Assembly: GCA_029339195.1 (NCBI GenBank)
Contig: JAPTJF010000167.1
Coordinates: 54,731 to 118,730 of the forward strand
Source of the DNA: Micractinium sp. NFX-FRZ
Taxonomy: Eukaryota; Chlorophyta; Trebouxiophyceae; Chlorellales; Chlorellaceae
Direction: 5' to 3'
Length of the DNA stretch: 64,000 bases
The notes under the pieces are model-generated. The model was not told where the DNA came from. It worked only from the letters and a program-made list of their open reading frames with translations, and ran no database searches. Shown in pieces: positions 11,101 to 21,723 of the stretch. Numbering within the stretch: the stretch's first letter is position 1; each line of letters starts with the position of its first letter. Made by a program: the position numbers and the translations under genes.

Positions 11101-12251
11101 TGCCCGCTGCCTGGCTGCGTGGCGCCAGCAAACGCTGAGTTGCCACTGCCGCCAGCAGCAGCTTCATCATCGTCATCTAATGCTGACCCAGGTGCCCGCC
11201 GGCGGCGCCGCCGCTGCCGCCGCAGCTCCTGCTGCTGCTGCTCCACATCCCAGGCGCTACCGGGGCCCACCCCAGCATCCGCTTGCTCCTCCGCCTCCCC
11301 GGGCTGCCACTGCTGCTGCTGCCGCCGGCGCCGCTGGCTCCTGCTGTCTCCGCCTCCATCCTGTGCCCACGACTCTGCTGCCCACCCATAGTCTTCTGTT
11401 GCCGCTGCTACTGCCTCTGGCGAGGCGGCCAGAGGGCCCCACTCTGCTGCCAAGGGGTCTGGCACCCCGCCGCCAACCGCCTGCTGCGCACCAGCTGCTG
11501 CTCTCGATGGCCTTGCTGCTGCTCTCGACCCTGCTGCTGCTGCACCTGCCGCCTCTGCTGTCCCTGCCGTCGACAGCGCTGCTGCGGCGGCGGCGGCTGC
11601 GGCGGCGGTGGCGGCGCCTGCCGCAGCTCCCCGCCGTTCTGCTGCTGCAGCTGCACGCTGCCTGCGCCGCATCTGGCGCAGCTCGGCCTCCACCCAAGGA
11701 TCTTCAGCTGCAAGCTCAGCAGCCACTGGATCGGCTGTCAACTCGACAGGCCATTGCTCACTACCAAGCGGCCCTTCTTGCTGCCCCCGCTGCCCCTGCT
11801 GCTGCTCCTGCTGCAATTGCTGCTGCTGCTTCTCTGGATCGAGCTGCTGCCGCCGCCGGCTGAGGCGCCCGCTGCCGCCAGCCCTGCGCGCCTGCCGGCG
11901 TGCGCTGCGTTCCTCAGGGGTGCTCATAGCTGCCGCATCCCAGGCTGCCTGCCTGTCCGCATCTGCACCGCTTGACCACTGCTGCCATTCCCCTGCTTCC
12001 TGCCACGCTGCTGCGCTGCCGCCGCCATCCGGCACGCCCCAGGAGCCGCCAGTGCCGTCAGCATAGGAGGCGCCATCGGCAGCGCCGTTCCTGCCGGTGT
12101 CGGTGCTTCCGCTGCTGCTGCCACTGCTGCCACTGCTGCTGGGAGGCGCCCGCCTGGCATCATCACCATACAGCGACTCACGCTTTCGTCCACCGCCTGC
12201 ATCTGCACACAACCAGGCAGGCATGGCAGATGGCAGCAGTGCCCCATCCAT
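8116..12251 (-). CDS. Conserved plastid/cyanobacterial-type membrane protein with long disordered N-terminus
   Basis: Seven exons (12251-10919, 10510-10386, 10101-10007, 9775-9599, 9234-9159, 8817-8725, 8301-8116) join in phase to about 694 residues. The first 444 residues are low complexity, rich in Ala, Gln, Arg and Ser, with acidic patches near the end. The conserved core follows: DELDRVLPVTPFSQQASYF, a hydrophobic hairpin through WGASLAMTVVLSKVAVLAG and LTWPLWWPW, then RYGGLWRTRVLEVSVTG-type beta segments, VLVGDPGGAQTELTLPYDA, GEPAELVVLSADTTFQKFK and VYLLNSGLWVSEYPHADR. From memory this resembles a family shared by cyanobacteria and plants, often loosely labelled a phosphate permease. I do not assert that function. 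The tail is Gln/Gly/Ser-rich. The ATG at 12251 is chosen because upstream frames have only non-ATG starts. Confidence 0.65.
8631..8735 (-). repeat. 31-bp minisatellite repeating an exon end plus its splice donor
   Basis: CCTGCAG recurs at 8631, 8662, 8693 and 8724, a period of 31 bp. On the gene strand each unit reads an exon-like GAGGTGTCCCTGCAG followed by GTGGGG or GTGAAG. The copy at 8725 is the real exon end; the other three lie in the intron. Confidence 0.85.
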
Positions 12252-12994
12252 GTGTCAGCTCAACTGGGCCATACACCGTTGTACTCGCAACCCCAGTGGA
12301 AACAACAACAGGAGCTGTTCGCCACTGCCCGCCGTCGCCACTGCCTGCTGCTGCCAGCGCTCCTGCCGCCGCCGCTGCCGCCGCCAACCACTAACACACT
12401 GCCGCCGCGCATCGGCATGGGTTTCTGGGTTCTTGTCAGCTTGTCCTCTCACCTGCACTCCAGCGATAGTTGGCTCGGCATATGTGCACCGGCCGAGCGC
12501 GCTGGGCAAGTGGGCAACGCCGCGACAGGCTCTGTGGCGTGCCTATGGGAGGCCCGGTGGCCTTCATGGAACGCTAGAGCGTGCTGTAACGCAGCAGGAC
12601 GTCAGGACATCCCTTGTCTCGAAGGGATTGGAGGGCTGGCCGGCTTTGGCGAGCCTTGAGGGTTGCCAACAGATGTCTTCAAGTGCGAGTGATGACGGAG
12701 TGCCGTTAGGAGCGGCTGAAAGACGGCATGTTGCAACCTTTTGCTCTGCTGGCAGCGTGCCACCTGGTGTCGGCACTGCATGCATGTGGTGGGGCTTGCG
12801 GCACACGGCATTATTGTTGTGCAGTGCTGAAGTGCCCCTGAGCTTGGGCATACTACGGGCGCTCTCTGACACACGCCGCCGCCAGTGGCTTGCAAGCCGC
12901 TGCCAGCTTTGTCCGACGGCAGCATCATTGCCGGCTACTGCCAATTGAGTTATACATAAAAAAGACAGCCCCACAGCCAGCTTCACGGAGCAGC
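12252..12994. promoter_or_regulatory. Bidirectional promoter region, membrane-protein gene / nucleolin-like gene
   Basis: The two genes start head-to-head 743 bp apart. No protein motif is seen here. Open frames lack ATG starts in a useful phase. The exact transcription start sites cannot be read from sequence. Confidence 0.45.
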
Positions 12995-15900
12995 ATGCAG
13001 CGCGCGGGCAAGCGCAAGGTGAGCTCGCTGCTTGTGTGCTGGCACCCGCTCAGAAATGTGCATGGGGAGCGCAGGGCAGGCGGGAACACCCCGCTTGCCT
13101 GAGCTGGATGCCACCGCCGCCGCCGCCGTCCACTCCCCTGCTGCTGCCTCCCCTGCCGCCTGCGCCTCCTCCATCCTCCCTTGCATGCTCATGCATGGTG
13201 CCACATCCAACCCAACCTGTAATCCCGCCTCCAACTTCCGCCTCTGCAGTCGCTGGGCAGCAGCCAGCCGCTGGACAGCGGTATCCTCTATGGCCGAGTC
13301 ACCGACCTCTCAGCGGTGCTGCTCGATGCCGAGGCGCCAGCACCGGCAGCAGCCGCTGTGAAGGCTGACAAGAAGGAGAAGAAGGAGCGGAAGGAGAAGA
13401 GGCAGAAGGTGGAGGACGCGGGGCCCGCTGCCATCGTAGCTGCGGTGCCGTCGCCCGCCGTGCCGGCCTCAAACGGGGACGCGGCGCCTGCCTCGGGTCA
13501 GAAGCAGCGCAAGAAGCCTCGGTGGACCGATGAGCAGAAGGAGGCGGCGCGGGCTGAGCGCGCGGCAGCAAAGGCTGCGTTCAAGGCAGCTTGGAAAGCC
13601 AAGCGGCAGGCAATGGCCGGCATCACTGCCGGCGCTGGCGAGGCGCCAGCTGGCGAGGCGCCGGCCACCGCCGTGCCAGAGGGCGGCGAGGCGCCACCCC
13701 CGGCGGCCGTGGAGGCACCACCAGCAGCAGAGGCGGAGGGCGGCAAGAAGAGCAAGAAGAGCAAGAAGGCGGCGGCAGTGCCTGTCACGCTGGCGCCGGA
13801 GGAGCGGGTGTCGGGGCCGGGCAACGCCGAGGAGGCGCAGCGCATGCGACAGGCGCTGGGTGAGCGGGGGGCTGCGCCTGGGGATGTGTGCACCTGGCTG
13901 CCTGCCTGCCTGGCTAGCTTGCATGCAGCTGCCTGCCCGCCTGCCGGCTTAGCTTGCATGTGTTTGCTTGCCTGCCTAGATTGCAAGTGGCTGCCTCCCT
14001 GCCTGCCTGCCTGGATGCATTGCCTCACCAGCAGGGCACTTGATCGGCCCGCAGCATCTGCAACTGCATGCAGGGCACGTGCTCTGCCCTTTGTGTACGC
14101 CCCGCTCCTCACCACTCGTGCTCTGCCCCGCTCCACCGCCCTGCTGTGCAGGCTTTGCTGCGCCGGTGCAGCCCGTCCCTGCAGCCAAGGGCATGTTTTC
14201 GTTTGGCTTTGCCGGCGAGCAGGCCGCAGCAGCCGCTGCCACCCCTGCGCCAGGCGCTGCCCAGGAAGCGGCAGAGAGCGAGGGGGACGACAGCAGCAGC
14301 AGCGAGGAGGAGGAGGAGGAGAGCAGCGGCAGCAGCAGCAGCGAGGAGGAGGAAGAGAGCAGCAGCGGCGAGGAGGAGGAGGAGAGCAGCGGCGAGGACG
14401 AGGAGGAGGAGGACAGCAGCAGCAGCAGCGAGAGCGAGAGTGACAGTGACAGCGGCAGCGACAGCGATGAGGAGGATGAGGGTGCCGGCAAGCAGAATGG
14501 GCAGGCGGCGGTCATGCCGGCGGCTCCGGCCGTGGCGGCTGCCAAGGCGGAGGATGACGGCGGCAGCAGCAGCAGCGGCAGCGACAGCTCCTCCTCCTCC
14601 GACAGCGACGACGACGCTGGGGGGCAGCAGCAGCAGCAGCGGGGGGAGGGCGAGTACGTGCCCCGCCGCGTCTATGTTGGGGGCATGCCGTATGGGTACA
14701 CCCAGGACCAGGTGTGTGAGGCAGGCGTGCGCTGACCTGGCGGGGGTTAGCATGGGTGGCTGGCATGGCATGGCGGGAGGTGTGGTTTGCATGCGCGTGC
14801 CATGCCGCCTACTGGCGGGGGGAAGCATGGTGGCACGACGGGAGGTGCGTAACTGCACGTGCGCGCCGGGCCGCCACCGGCCCCGCACCTCCCCTTCTAC
14901 CTCCCTCTCGCCCTCTCCGCTCTGCTCACCCTTTCCCCCATTCTCCTTGCCACTGTCTGTCCTCCGTGTCTCCTCAGATCTGGGAGTACTGGGGGTTCTG
15001 TGGCGAGATTGAGGGGCTGGACATGATGACGTTCCCCGACACCGGCCGCTTCCGTGGCATCGTCTTCATCACCTTCAAAACGGTGGGTGGGGGCGGCGTG
15101 GGTGGGTGGGTGCGTGGGTGGACGCGTGGCGCATCTCAAGCGCCGACAGGGCATTGCTTTCACTACTTTGAACAAGACGGCGGGTGGAAGGCGTGGTGGG
15201 TGGGGCGAGACGGGTTGAGGCTGAGGGTGCGGGGCGAGTGGGCAATCTGGCGCCTGCTGCAGGGCCGGCCAGCATGGTGCATAGGCTAGTGGCACAAGCA
15301 CGCTCCCTTGCCCCGCCCCGCCGACCCCACCCCGCCCTCGGCCCTCATCCACCCACCAGCCAGACCCACCAACGTCTCCACCCCCTGCTCCCACCCCCTG
15401 CCGCAGGAGGAGGGCTACGAGGCGGCCCTGGCCTGCAACGGCGAGCAGTGCGACGGGCAGACCCTGAAGGTGATGAAGTGCCGGCCCTCCCCCAAGGACC
15501 GCCAGCAAATGCAGGCGGCCCGCCAGGCACAGCAGCCGCAGCAGGCGGCGGGGGCAGCGCCCGCGCCGGCACAGCAGTACGCGCCCCCTGCGCGGTACGG
15601 AAGCGAGGGCGGCGGTGCGGGGCAGCAGCAGGAGGACGGCGGTGCCCCGGCCTGGGCGCGCGCGCCGGCGCAGCAGGAGGAGCGCCCCGCTGCCTACCAG
15701 CGCCCGCAGGCCGAGCTGGGCGGCCAAGACGGCGCCTTTGCCGCCGCCATTGCGCCCAAGAGGCAGCACGCGGGGCCGGCGCCCAAGACCCCGGGGTACC
15801 ACGTGGCGTACGTAGGTGCGTGCTTGTGTGTGTGCCGCTGTGCGGGTTCTGGGTGGGTGTGCGGCTGGGTGGGCGGGTTTGACACAGGGGGCAGGTCACC

Positions 15901-16631
15901 CTGGCCCGCACCCTCTTTCCCCCCTCGCACACACCTGCACGTTTTTCACCAGTGCTGAGACTCCCTCCTCAGCAGCATTTCATCCTCCTGTTGCCCCCCT
16001 GCCTCTCCCCACTCACCTCTCCATGCGCCTCTCCTTTCACCTCACCCGCAGGCAACGTGGCGTACGAGGCGGATGACAAGGCGCTTGCCCGCCTGTTTGA
16101 GCCCTGCGGCGTCATCAAAGTGCGGCTGCACACCGACAAGGACACGGGCAAGCCCAAGGGCTTTGCGCACGTGCACTTCAAGTAGGTTTAGGGTGTGGCA
16201 TTGGGGGCATGAGCAAGGGGGTGCGGTCGACGGGGCGGAGCTTGGGGACGGGAGCTTCAGATGCACGTGCACTTCAAGTAGGTTTAGGTTGAGATGCTCG
16301 GGGGCATGAGCAAGGGGGTGCGGTCGACGGGGCGGAGCTTGGGGGCGGGAGTTCAGATGCACTTCACAGGGCACCGGCCGGCGAGTGCGCCGGCAGGGGT
16401 TGCATAGGCACATGCCAGCCCTGTTATCCAGACCCAGCGGCGAAGAACGCGCACCTGGCTGCCGTGTCCCCCCACCCGCCTGCACCCTGATCCCCCGCCG
16501 TCCCCTACCGCCTGTTGCTGTTGTTGCTGTGCAGGGAGGAGGAGGGGCTGGACCAGGCGGTGAGGCTGGATGGCACCAACCTGCTGGGCCGCCGCATCCG
16601 CGTGGGCTATGCCCAGCCCAAGAAGGAGTAA
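12995..16631 (+). CDS. Nucleolin-like protein with acidic Ser-rich domain and two RRMs
   Basis: Seven exons (12995-13018, 13250-13859, 14152-14711, 14978-15082, 15407-15815, 16052-16181, 16535-16631) give about 644 residues. The layout is a Lys-rich segment near residues 35-55 (DKKEKKERKEKRQK), an Ala/Pro-rich stretch, an acidic block of alternating Ser and Glu/Asp runs (about 245-370), RRM1 from RRVYVGGMPYGYT to LKVMKC, a Gln/Ala/Pro linker, and RRM2 from HVAYVGNVAY to IRVGYAQPKKE. RNP1 is present as FRGIVFITF in RRM1 and KGFAHVHF in RRM2. Acidic tracts plus tandem RRMs mark nucleolin/NSR1/Gar2 proteins of pre-rRNA processing. RRM1 also resembles plant PHIP1. No terminal RGG box is present. 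The first exon is only 24 nt. Confidence 0.8.
14285..14470 (+). repeat. AGC/GAG codon repeat encoding Ser/acid tracts
   Basis: Trinucleotide runs of AGC and GAG inside exon 3 of the nucleolin-like gene encode alternating poly-Ser and poly-Glu blocks. Such blocks are likely casein-kinase II substrates in this family. Confidence 0.85.
16166..16353 (+). repeat. 96-bp tandem duplication across an exon end and donor
   Basis: The segment from about 16166 to 16257 recurs at about 16262 to 16353 with only a few changes, offset 96 bp. It includes the last bases of exon 6 (GTGCACTTCAA) and the GTAGGTTTAG donor. A third short trace follows near 16354. Confidence 0.9.
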
Positions 16632-17247
16632 GGGGCAGCGCTCGGGGCAGCTTACGACAGCGCGGCATAAGCAGGAGCAGGGGGCAGTGCCGCCGGCTGT
16701 GCTTGGACCAAGAAGGCAGCCCCAAGAAGGAGGCCCAGCGGTGTGGCGTTCCCGGCATTCAATCCGTGTGCTGGTGGAGCAGGCAGCGGCAGGCAGCGGC
16801 TGAGCTGGACGGCGCTGATGTGCGGTGTGTGCGATTTCCTGTTGCTAATCCAGTGCCCTTACACTCTTGTTGTGACGCTAGGCTCGACATGAGTGGGGCA
16901 ATGCCGATCAGGTGTGCACACACGCATGAACGCCTGGCAATGAAAGAGATAATGCAGGGTGCAAGAATGTGACCAGGCAGTACTCAAGCACCTAAAGGGG
17001 GTGCAGCAGAGCAGGGGTGGAGCAGGAGAACGAGCAAGCTACAGCGAGTTGGTGCCAGGGGCTGACAATTTACGAGGGGCGGTGCTGTGCCATCACGTTC
17101 TGGGTGTGGAATCGTTTCGGTGGAGTGTGTTGCCGCCCTTGCGGGCATGACGTGGGTGTTACTATCGTACACTGGGGCGGTGGAAGCAAGGGGGCAGACA
17201 GGCATGCCGCCCTGGGCAGCGCCCTCTCAAGAGTTTGCTAGATCGCT
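16632..17247. other. Convergent 3' region, nucleolin-like and Gln-rich genes
   Basis: No gene is recognised. A TTACA at 16859-16863 could be the UGUAA signal of the minus-strand Gln-rich gene, 385 nt past its stop. A small copy of the final RRM2 coding end (CAGCCCCAAGAAGGAG) lies near 16717. Confidence 0.4.
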
Positions 17248-19320
17248 TCACCCGCTGCTGCTGCTCTCTGCCGGCCCTGAGCTCTCTGCCAGCAGCATCT
17301 CAAGCTCGCGCTCAAGGTCGCCGCTCCCGGCATAACCAATCTGCTGCTCCCTTGCCAGCCGCTGCTGAGGCTGCTGCTGCTCGTTGGGCTGCTGCTGCTG
17401 CTGCTGCACCTGCTGCTGCTGGCGAGGCTGCTGGGGTGCTGCTTGGCCGGGCCAGGGCTGGCTGCTCATGGCAGCCAGTGCCAGAGTTTCCGGCGCCAGC
17501 ACAGAGGGGAAGCCTGTGTTGGGCATGACGGGGCAGCAGTGGCTGCTGCTGGCAGCGGGCAGGGCCTGCCCTGGGCCGGTTACTGAGGTGGCGCCCTCTG
17601 TCACTTGCGGGGGCGGCGCTGCTGGCATGGGGGGCACGCTGTAGCCTGGCATTTCATGGGCAGCAGGCGCGGCAGCGCACATGGGCCAGGGCTGCGCAGG
17701 TGGCCCCTGCATGCTGCCGGCAGCCCAGGCCGACATCGCCGCGGCCTGCTGCTGCTGCTGGTAGTACTGCTGCTGCTGCTGCTGCCGCTGCTGCTGCTGC
17801 TGCTGCTGCTGGTAGTGGTGGTGCTGGAAAGCAGCCATCTGCGCTGCCGCCGCTGAGGCTGCGACCATGGCGGCGGCAGCGGCGGCAGGGTGCACGGCAG
17901 GGGCCATGCCGGACGGCATGCCAGGCTGCAGCCCCTGCCCCTGCCGCTGCTGCTGCGCCGTGCTGAAGAGGGGAGCAGGCGATGCATACTGGAAGCCACC
18001 GATGGAGCGCTGGGCCGTGGCGGGCGGCGGGTGCCCTGCCTCTGGCTCTGGTGTGCTGCAAGGGGTGCCGCCGGCGCTGGCACCGCTGTGCCTGGGCGAC
18101 TCCGTTGCCTCTATCACTGCAGGGGGAGTTTGGATATGGGTAAGGGTGGAGGGTAAATTGCCACGCTGGATGGGCTGCATGCATCACAGGAGCCACTGCC
18201 TGGGATTTGGACCAGGTAAGGGCACCAGTGGCTGGCACTACATGGATCATCGTCTTGTGACCCGGAGAAGCCGGCACGGCCAAAGAGGCCCACCCCACAC
18301 CCGGACGGCCCCCTCTGCAGGCAGGCCCACCTGTATCTCCCAGCACCAGGCGGCTGCCCGCGGGCAGCTGCAGGCAGATAGGGGGTACTTGCGTAAGAGC
18401 ACATCAACAAGAGTGCTGTCGAGGCGCAACACATGGGGTGGGAGGCCACCAGTGGGCAGGTGGGCAGGCAGTCAGGCGGGAGCTGCCGCCCCCTTCCTAC
18501 AGCAATCTGCAGGCAGTCAGGCAAGCCCGGCACCCCACCTTGATGAGGGTCTGTGGAGAGCTAGAGAGGGAGGCGCCGCCACTGCTGCCGCTGCCTGCAT
18601 AAGCGCGTGGGGACTGCATGGGGCTTCCGCCGTGGTGGGTGCCAAGGGAGCAGGCGGCACCGGGCGCGCCTGCCGCGGGGCCGCCACTGCCGCCGCCTCC
18701 GGCGCGCAGGGCTGCCACCGAGGGGTGCAGCAGCCCGCCTGCAGTCGAGACGTGTGGCGGCGGTGAGTAGGGCTGGTAGCCGGGCTGCGCCTGCTGCTGC
18801 TGCTGGTCGTAGTTGGCCCATGCCTGCTGCTGACTGAAAGCAGCGGGTGTCTGCATGAAGCCAGGCTGCAGGGGTGCCAGCTGGGGCGGCAGCGGTGCTG
18901 GGAAGGCTGCTGGCGCGGAGCTGGGTCCCCAGCACCCGGCGGCGGCGGGAGAGCCAGCTGCACCATCTGATGAAGCGGGCAGAGGCGAGAAGGGGTTGAG
19001 AGCCATGTCCTGCGAACAAAAGTGGGTGGGGAACATAAGATGTCACTTGTAAAAGTCCCACTCTGGCGTTGTGCTTGGCATCTGCAGGCAGCCGCCAAGA
19101 AGCTGCGCCACACCTGCAGCTGAGGGGTGTAAGGCTCGCCGCCAGGCGAGTGAGAAGGCCCTGCCGGCCGCCAGTAGCCAGCAACCTGCCGTTGAGCCTG
19201 CCCAGGCACAGGGATGGGCACAGAGGGGGGCGCCGCCGCCTCCAGCAGGGCGGCAGTGGCTGGCGCCCCTGCTGGCTGTGGGGGTGAGGCTGCCCGGCGT
19301 TTCACTCCTGTCTGGCGCAT
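17248..19320 (-). CDS. Gln-rich low-complexity protein, unknown function
   Basis: Four exons (19320-19114, 19009-18539, 18367-18331, 18116-17248) join in phase to about 527 residues. The third exon is only 37 nt and restores a sensible reading: LPAGSRLVLGDT runs into VIEATESPRHSG. The N-terminus is basic and Pro/Ala-rich. The middle is rich in Gly, Ser, Pro and Tyr (DQQQQQAQPGYQPYSPPP). The C-terminal exon has long Gln, Ala and His/Tyr runs from CAG/CTG codon repeats. It ends in a possible amphipathic helix (GDLERELEMLLAES). No catalytic domain is visible. The composition suits a prion-like RNA-binding, transcription or endocytic adaptor protein, but this is only a guess from composition. It shares a 157-bp head-to-head spacer with the next gene. 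Confidence 0.6.
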
Positions 19321-19477
19321 GATTGAGGAGAATGACGAAACTGTTACCAGGGCGCATTCTGGCGCTCAATGTATGTGCATCTTGGTAGCTGGAAAGGGGG
19401 CACTTTTAGGATGCTCTTGTCCAACGTCACCTGGCAAAACAATGGCGCCTTGGACAGCCTGAGGCCCTGTTGCCAAC
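19321..19477. promoter_or_regulatory. Short bidirectional promoter
   Basis: Only 157 bp separate the divergent ATGs at 19320 (-) and 19478 (+), so both promoters and 5' UTRs must fit or overlap here. Confidence 0.5.
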
Positions 19478-20375
19478 ATGGCGGCCGACACATTGGCGGC
19501 GATGAGCGAGGGCAGGGTGGTGGAAGACAACCGGCAGGCCGACGAGGACGAGATGGCAGCACTCAGAGAGGCCCGGGAGGCCGAAGGCGAAGCATCCCTG
19601 GTACGCAGTGGTAGGGGCCGACTGAGTGGGCGGGGGTGGTATGGGCGGCAGCTGGGCACAACCATGCGGTGGGTCCTTCACTGCTCTGACTAGGCCTGAG
19701 CACCCATGTTGGCGTGCCCAATGTCCACTTCACCTCTCTGCCCTGCCTTCCCTTCCGTCGCGTGCAGACAACGCGGCGGCATCACTACCTCGAGTCGAGG
19801 CCGCACCCGGCGCCCGACCCGTACATCGAGGCGGAGATAGAAGCAGCAGCTGTGCCACCGTGCGAGCAGCGGCAGGGCAGGGGGGTGGTGGACCAGAGGG
19901 CAAAGGGAGGATGGAGGCGTCTCCTGCTGCAGCCGGTTGGGGCGTCCTGCGGCTTGGTGCACCGCATGGGCTGTGTCCCGGGGGTGCCTCCTCGCCTCCC
20001 TGGGTGCTCGCGCCCTCCAACCCTGTTCCCCTCCAACCACCTCTCCTCGCCGCCCCTCTGCCTGCGGGCACACACCCTGCGTGGCTGCAGCCCCACTGCG
20101 GGGCGGCTAGTGGTGGAGGATGATGACTCACTGGAGGGCCCAGACAACCCGTGGTCGCACAGCAACATGCAGGTGGGTGCTGTGGGCCGCGCGGTGCAAG
20201 CTGTGCCCTGCCCCTGTGGGGTGTATCCCCCTGCCAGCTGACGCTGCATGAGCAACCTGCAATCTCAGCAAGCTGCAGCTGCACATGCCACTGGGTGAGT
20301 GCGCTGGTTGCGCCTGGTTCTGGGCTGCTGCAGAAGGAGGCGGCGGCGCATGAGCCTCGGGCTGAGAGGAGCTAG
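19478..20375 (+). CDS. Small hypothetical acidic protein
   Basis: Three well-phased exons (19478-19600, 19768-19859, 20091-20172) encode about 99 residues, followed by one or two uncertain tail exons. The protein starts MAADTLAAMSEGRVVEDN, continues with an acidic helix (DEDEMAALREAREAEGE), a basic/aromatic stretch (TTRRHHYLESRPHPAPDPY), an acidic helix (IEAEIEAAA), and LVVEDDDSLEGPDNPWSHS. No family is recognised. The end depends on which downstream acceptor is used: one reading ends KEAAAHEPRAERS at 20375, another ends in a short Gly-rich tail earlier. The ATG at 19478 has no competing upstream ATG in frame. Function is unknown. Confidence 0.45.
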
Positions 20376-20473
20376 GTGCCACGATTTGGCTGGCCTCTGC
20401 AAAGGGCGCGCCTATGGACAGTTGTGCAAGCTCCACCTGGCTCTGTCACCATCCTGTGACCAATGCCATGCAA

Positions 20474-20478
20474 TTACA
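20474..20478 (-). terminator. UGUAA poly(A) signal, ENOD93-like gene
   Basis: TTACA on the + strand lies 97 nt beyond the stop codon of the minus-strand ENOD93-like gene. The distance fits a short algal 3' UTR. Confidence 0.5.
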
Positions 20479-20574
20479 CTCGGGTCGCATTGTGACAGCA
20501 TACCGTGGCAGCAGCATTGAGAGCAGGCCTCAAGGTGCAGAGGCTGAGCAGGCGGCCTCAGCCTCTCAACGAGT

Positions 20575-21314
20575 CTAAGAGGTGCCAGCCGCACTCGCCG
20601 CCGCCTCTGCTGCCCGCTGCTGCGCCCAGAAGTGCTGCTGTGCGCACTCGTTCATTGCTTTCTGCAGGCCACAGCCGGGGGGCAGGGCAGGTGCTTCTCA
20701 GCCATGCGTCTTGCCGAGCACATTCGGCTGTCAGCAATCAAAGTAGAGGGGCATCTACAGCTGCTGGCACTGGCACAAACCATGCTCCCCTGCCTGCCCC
20801 TGCACCTTTCCCATGCCTACCTGCCGCGCCTGCCCGTGCTGCAGCTAGTAGCAGGAAGGTGGCAAGGTGCACCCTAGGCCGATCCTCAGCTGTACTGCTC
20901 ACCTGGGAGGAAAGAAAAAAGCCAAAGAAGGCAGGGATGGCGACCAGCATGGCCTGGCCCACGGGGCGGACGTGTCGGTGCAGGTTGGGGAGCGCGGTGA
21001 ACAGCGCCAGCTGTGCCGCCGCCGCGCCACTGCCATAGAGGAAGGCGGCTGAGGTGGGGGAGGCAGTGGGTGGTGGGGTGCAATTAGTCGGCTGTTCGAG
21101 CATGGAGAGGCATCCCAAGAGAGGGGCACCAGATGGGGCTAATAAGCTGGCAGCAGCCGCCGCAGGGGCTGCAGCTGCCCTTCTCACCGGCGCGCACAGC
21201 AGATCTCTCCGCTGCAGCCCGCCCTCCACGAGCAGCGCTGCCTTTCCAAGTCCCTGTGTCAGCCAAGGCAGCGGCATCGCTCCTCACCCTTGAAGCCGGC
21301 AGCCTCGGCTGCAT
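20575..21314 (-). CDS. ENOD93-like small membrane protein
   Basis: Three exons (21314-21188, 21048-20903, 20661-20575) splice in phase to about 119 residues. The start is the ATG at 21314. A basic N-terminus leads into AAERSAVRAAAFLYGSGAA, an Ala-rich hydrophobic segment, then LHRHVRPVGQAMLVAIPAFF, a second hydrophobic segment, and a short Gln/Ala-rich tail. The Pro-x-Gly-Gln-Ala step before the second helix, and the order of the two helices, resemble early nodulin 93 of plants, a small membrane protein tied to mitochondria and nitrogen responses. The resemblance is from memory and weak at residue level, so the name is tentative. A poly(A) signal lies close by. Confidence 0.5.
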
Positions 21315-21723
21315 GCTTGCACTCGCTGCTAGCCCGAGGGTCGAAGGAGGACTCAACCGGCATTGTTGCGATTCTAGTACAATCTCAAAGCAAAGGACAG
21401 GGTGCACAATGCAAGGGGTTTGGGAATATGGGCAGACAACTGGCAGCAAGGGATCCAAGCCAGATGTACGCTGGCGCAACAGCAGATGAGAGAGGAAAGG
21501 TTCATTGGGTTGCGAATGCAATTGCAAGCCGAACAATGGGCAGCTGGCATCAGGGTTTATATGGCCATAGATCCGTGTGGCTAGGAGCCAGCAGGGGTGG
21601 GAAGGGGCCAGCAAGTGGCAGCGTTTCATTCATTCTATGGGGGGTGGGTAGGGTCGTACGTTGGGCGTCATGCGGGCGCGGGCGCCGTCTGAAAGCAAGA
21701 GGCCTCACAAACAAGCACAAGGT
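21315..21723. other. Intergenic, ENOD93-like promoter and fusion-gene 3' UTR
   Basis: Lower-GC stretch without a supported gene. It should contain the 5' region of the ENOD93-like gene and the 3' UTR of the next minus-strand gene. No UGUAA signal is obvious. Confidence 0.4.

Noticed and set aside
12178..12387. Ala-rich frame as a transit-peptide exon for the membrane-protein gene
   Set aside because: It starts at TTG with an in-frame stop just upstream, so there is no ATG.
18114..18533. Longer exon in the Gln-rich gene between 18331 and 18530
   Set aside because: It leaves the wrong phase for the next exon. The 37-nt exon at 18367-18331 fits both sides.
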